Below, in pieces: positions 4,662 to 5,898 of a DNA stretch of 5,898 nt (within the stretch, counting starts at the first letter, position 1; each line of letters opens with the position of its first letter). The DNA lies in contig JAICYE010000157.1 of NCBI GenBank assembly GCA_025934385.1, positions 1-5,898 of the forward strand, written 5' to 3'. Below the pieces are notes generated by a model. It had not been told where the DNA came from, did not search any database, and was given only the letters and a program-made list of their open reading frames with translations. The DNA is from Acidimicrobiia bacterium. GTDB taxonomy: Bacteria; Actinomycetota; Acidimicrobiia; IMCC26256; BP-133. The translations under genes were made by a program, and so were the position numbers.

Positions 4662-5898
4662 TCAGCCGGAGGTCTCGGCGTCCCGCAGCCCGGCGAGGAT
4701 GGCCACCATCTGGGCCCGGTCGATCGTGCGCCGGAGCGGGGGGAGCGTGGCCAGCAGGGTCTGCCGGTAGCCCTTGGTGGCCAGGCGGCGGTCGAAAACT
4801 GCGACGACACCGGAGTCGGTGGTGGTGCGGATGAGCCGGCCGGCGCCCTGGGCCAGCAGCGTGGCCGCCGCCGGCAGGTCGACGGCAACGAAGTCGTTCT
4901 CCCGCCGGGCGGTGGCGGCGGCCCGGCGGGCGGCGACCAGCGGGTCGGTGGGGCGGGGGAAGGGGATGCGGTCGATGGCCACCAGGCGGCAGAGGTGGCC
5001 GGGGAGGTCGACGCCCTGCCAGAACCCCTGGGTGGCGAACAGCGCCGAGCCGGGCCCGCCCCGGAAGCGGGCCAGCAGCTCGGGCCGGGGCAGCCGGTCC
5101 TGGACGAGGACCTCGTAGCCGCCGCGGGCGGCCAGCGCGTCGGCGGTGCGCTCCATGGCCGCCCGGGACGTGAACAGCGCCAGCGTCCGCCCCCCGGCGG
5201 CGACGATCAGCTCGTGGAGTTCGTCGGCCATGGCCCCGGCAAAGCCGGAGTCGTTGGGCTCGGGGAGGTGCTTGGCGACGTAGAGCCAGCCCTGGCGGGC
5301 GTGGTCGAACGGGCTCGGCACGGTCAGGGCGCGGTGGACGGGCGGGCTCGGCTCCACGTCCGGGGCGCCGGGCCCGCCGTCGTCATCGTGCTCACCGTCG
5401 GCGTCGGCCGGGGGCGGGAGCGTGAGGCCCAGGCGGCGGGCGAGCAGGTCGAAGCGGCCGCCGGTGGCCAGCGTGGCGCTGGTGGCGATGACGGTCACGT
5501 CCGGGTAGAGGCGGGCGGCCAGGGTCGGGCCGACGTCGACCGTCGCCTGGTGCAGCTCGGGGCGGCCCCGGTTCGACTCCACCCAGGCCACGGAGTTCGG
5601 CGGCGGGTCGAGGAGCAACGAGACGTCCTCGGCCAGGCCGTCGAGCAGCCGGGCGGCCTGGGCCGCCTTGGCCCGGGCCACGTCGCCGGTCGATCCACCG
5701 GAGCCGCCCAGCAGCCCGAGCTCCGACTTCCGCAGCGTGCCGTGCACCTCCCGGGCCAGCGTCGCCACCGTGGCCAGCGCCGAGGCCAGTTCCCGCACCT
5801 GCGGTGCGGCGTCGTCCTGATGGCGGTCGGCGGCGGACGGGCCCGCGCCGGGGGAGCCGGCGAGGTCGACCCGGGCCGCCTCGGCCGGGAGGCCCAGC
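4662..5898 (-). CDS. dinG: DinG/XPD-type ATP-dependent DNA helicase, C-terminal part; N-terminus beyond window
   Basis: 411 codons before the stop are visible and the frame is open to the right edge, so the Walker A, DEAH box and any iron-sulfur cysteines lie outside. A charged linker region (ends 5898 to about 5600) is followed by a second RecA-like domain with the expected order: AWVES strand, TSATL (motif III, 5483-5469), ALFTSRAAME (motif IV), ATQGFWQGVDLPG (motif V), LVAIDRIPFPRPTDPL, and QGAGRLIR (motif VI, 4850-4827) with its arginine finger. These are typical of bacterial DinG, a superfamily 2 5'-3' helicase that unwinds D-loops, R-loops and forked DNA. A Pro/Asp/Gly-rich insert separates TSATL from the VPSPF strand. 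A GTG at 5798 could serve as a start but would leave no motor domain 1, so I read the gene as continuing. Whether it has an iron-sulfur cluster or an exonuclease domain cannot be seen. Confidence 0.88.
   Translation of the reverse strand, partial: LGLPAEAARVDLAGSPGAGPSAADRHQDDAAPQVRELASALATVATLAREVHGTLRKSELGLLGGSGGSTGDVARAKAAQAARLLDGLAEDVSLLLDPPPNSVAWVESNRGRPELHQATVDVGPTLAARLYPDVTVIATSATLATGGRFDLLARRLGLTLPPPADADGEHDDDGGPGAPDVEPSPPVHRALTVPSPFDHARQGWLYVAKHLPEPNDSGFAGAMADELHELIVAAGGRTLALFTSRAAMERTADALAARGGYEVLVQDRLPRPELLARFRGGPGSALFATQGFWQGVDLPGHLCRLVAIDRIPFPRPTDPLVAARRAAATARRENDFVAVDLPAAATLLAQGAGRLIRTTTDSGVVAVFDRRLATKGYRQTLLATLPPLRRTIDRAQMVAILAGLRDAETSG

Noticed and set aside
5796..5798. GTG at 5798 as the true start of the helicase gene
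   Set aside because: Starting there would leave a protein with only motor domain 2 and no ATP-binding motor domain; the frame remains open to the window edge, so truncation by the window is the simpler reading.

Overview
The DNA is very GC-rich with strong G/C bias at third codon positions. All six genes that I accept lie on the minus strand, so transcription runs from right to left. The style of the proteins (HerA-like ATPase plus NurA, a divergent QueA, a DinG-type helicase) and an Actinoplanes/WhiG-like sigma-28 promoter suggest a motile actinobacterium, possibly of the class Acidimicrobiia. That placement is inference; there is no rRNA or other phylogenetic marker in the window.

Layout from right to left, in the direction of transcription. 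(1) 5898-4662: the C-terminal part of a DinG/XPD-type DNA helicase, with its N-terminus outside the window. (2) A 97-base gap carrying a sigma-28 (FliA/WhiG)-type promoter, followed by a 100-residue protein of unknown function at 4564-4262. (3) A 105-base gap, then a short-chain dehydrogenase/reductase at 4156-3383. Its stop overlaps the start of a QueA-like protein (3386-2316) in an ATGA junction, so the two form a translationally coupled pair. (4) An 80-base gap with a weak candidate promoter and an inverted repeat, then NurA nuclease (2235-1273). Only 21 bases and a very strong Shine-Dalgarno separate it from the HerA-like ATPase (1251 to the left edge, C-terminus missing).

NurA and HerA are known partners: a 5'-3' nuclease and a hexameric DNA-pumping ATPase that resect DNA ends in archaea. 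Their tight spacing here supports a two-gene operon. With the DinG-type helicase the window holds two DNA-processing loci, separated by the SDR-QueA pair and the putative sigma-28 gene. I see no tRNA, rRNA, CRISPR array, insertion sequence, phage gene or convincing intrinsic terminator. No stretch longer than about 110 bases lacks a gene.

The observations most worth a second look are the sigma-28-like promoter driving an unrecognised small protein, the non-canonical Walker A loop of the HerA-like ATPase, and the QueA paralogue that lacks several signature residues while coupled to an SDR.
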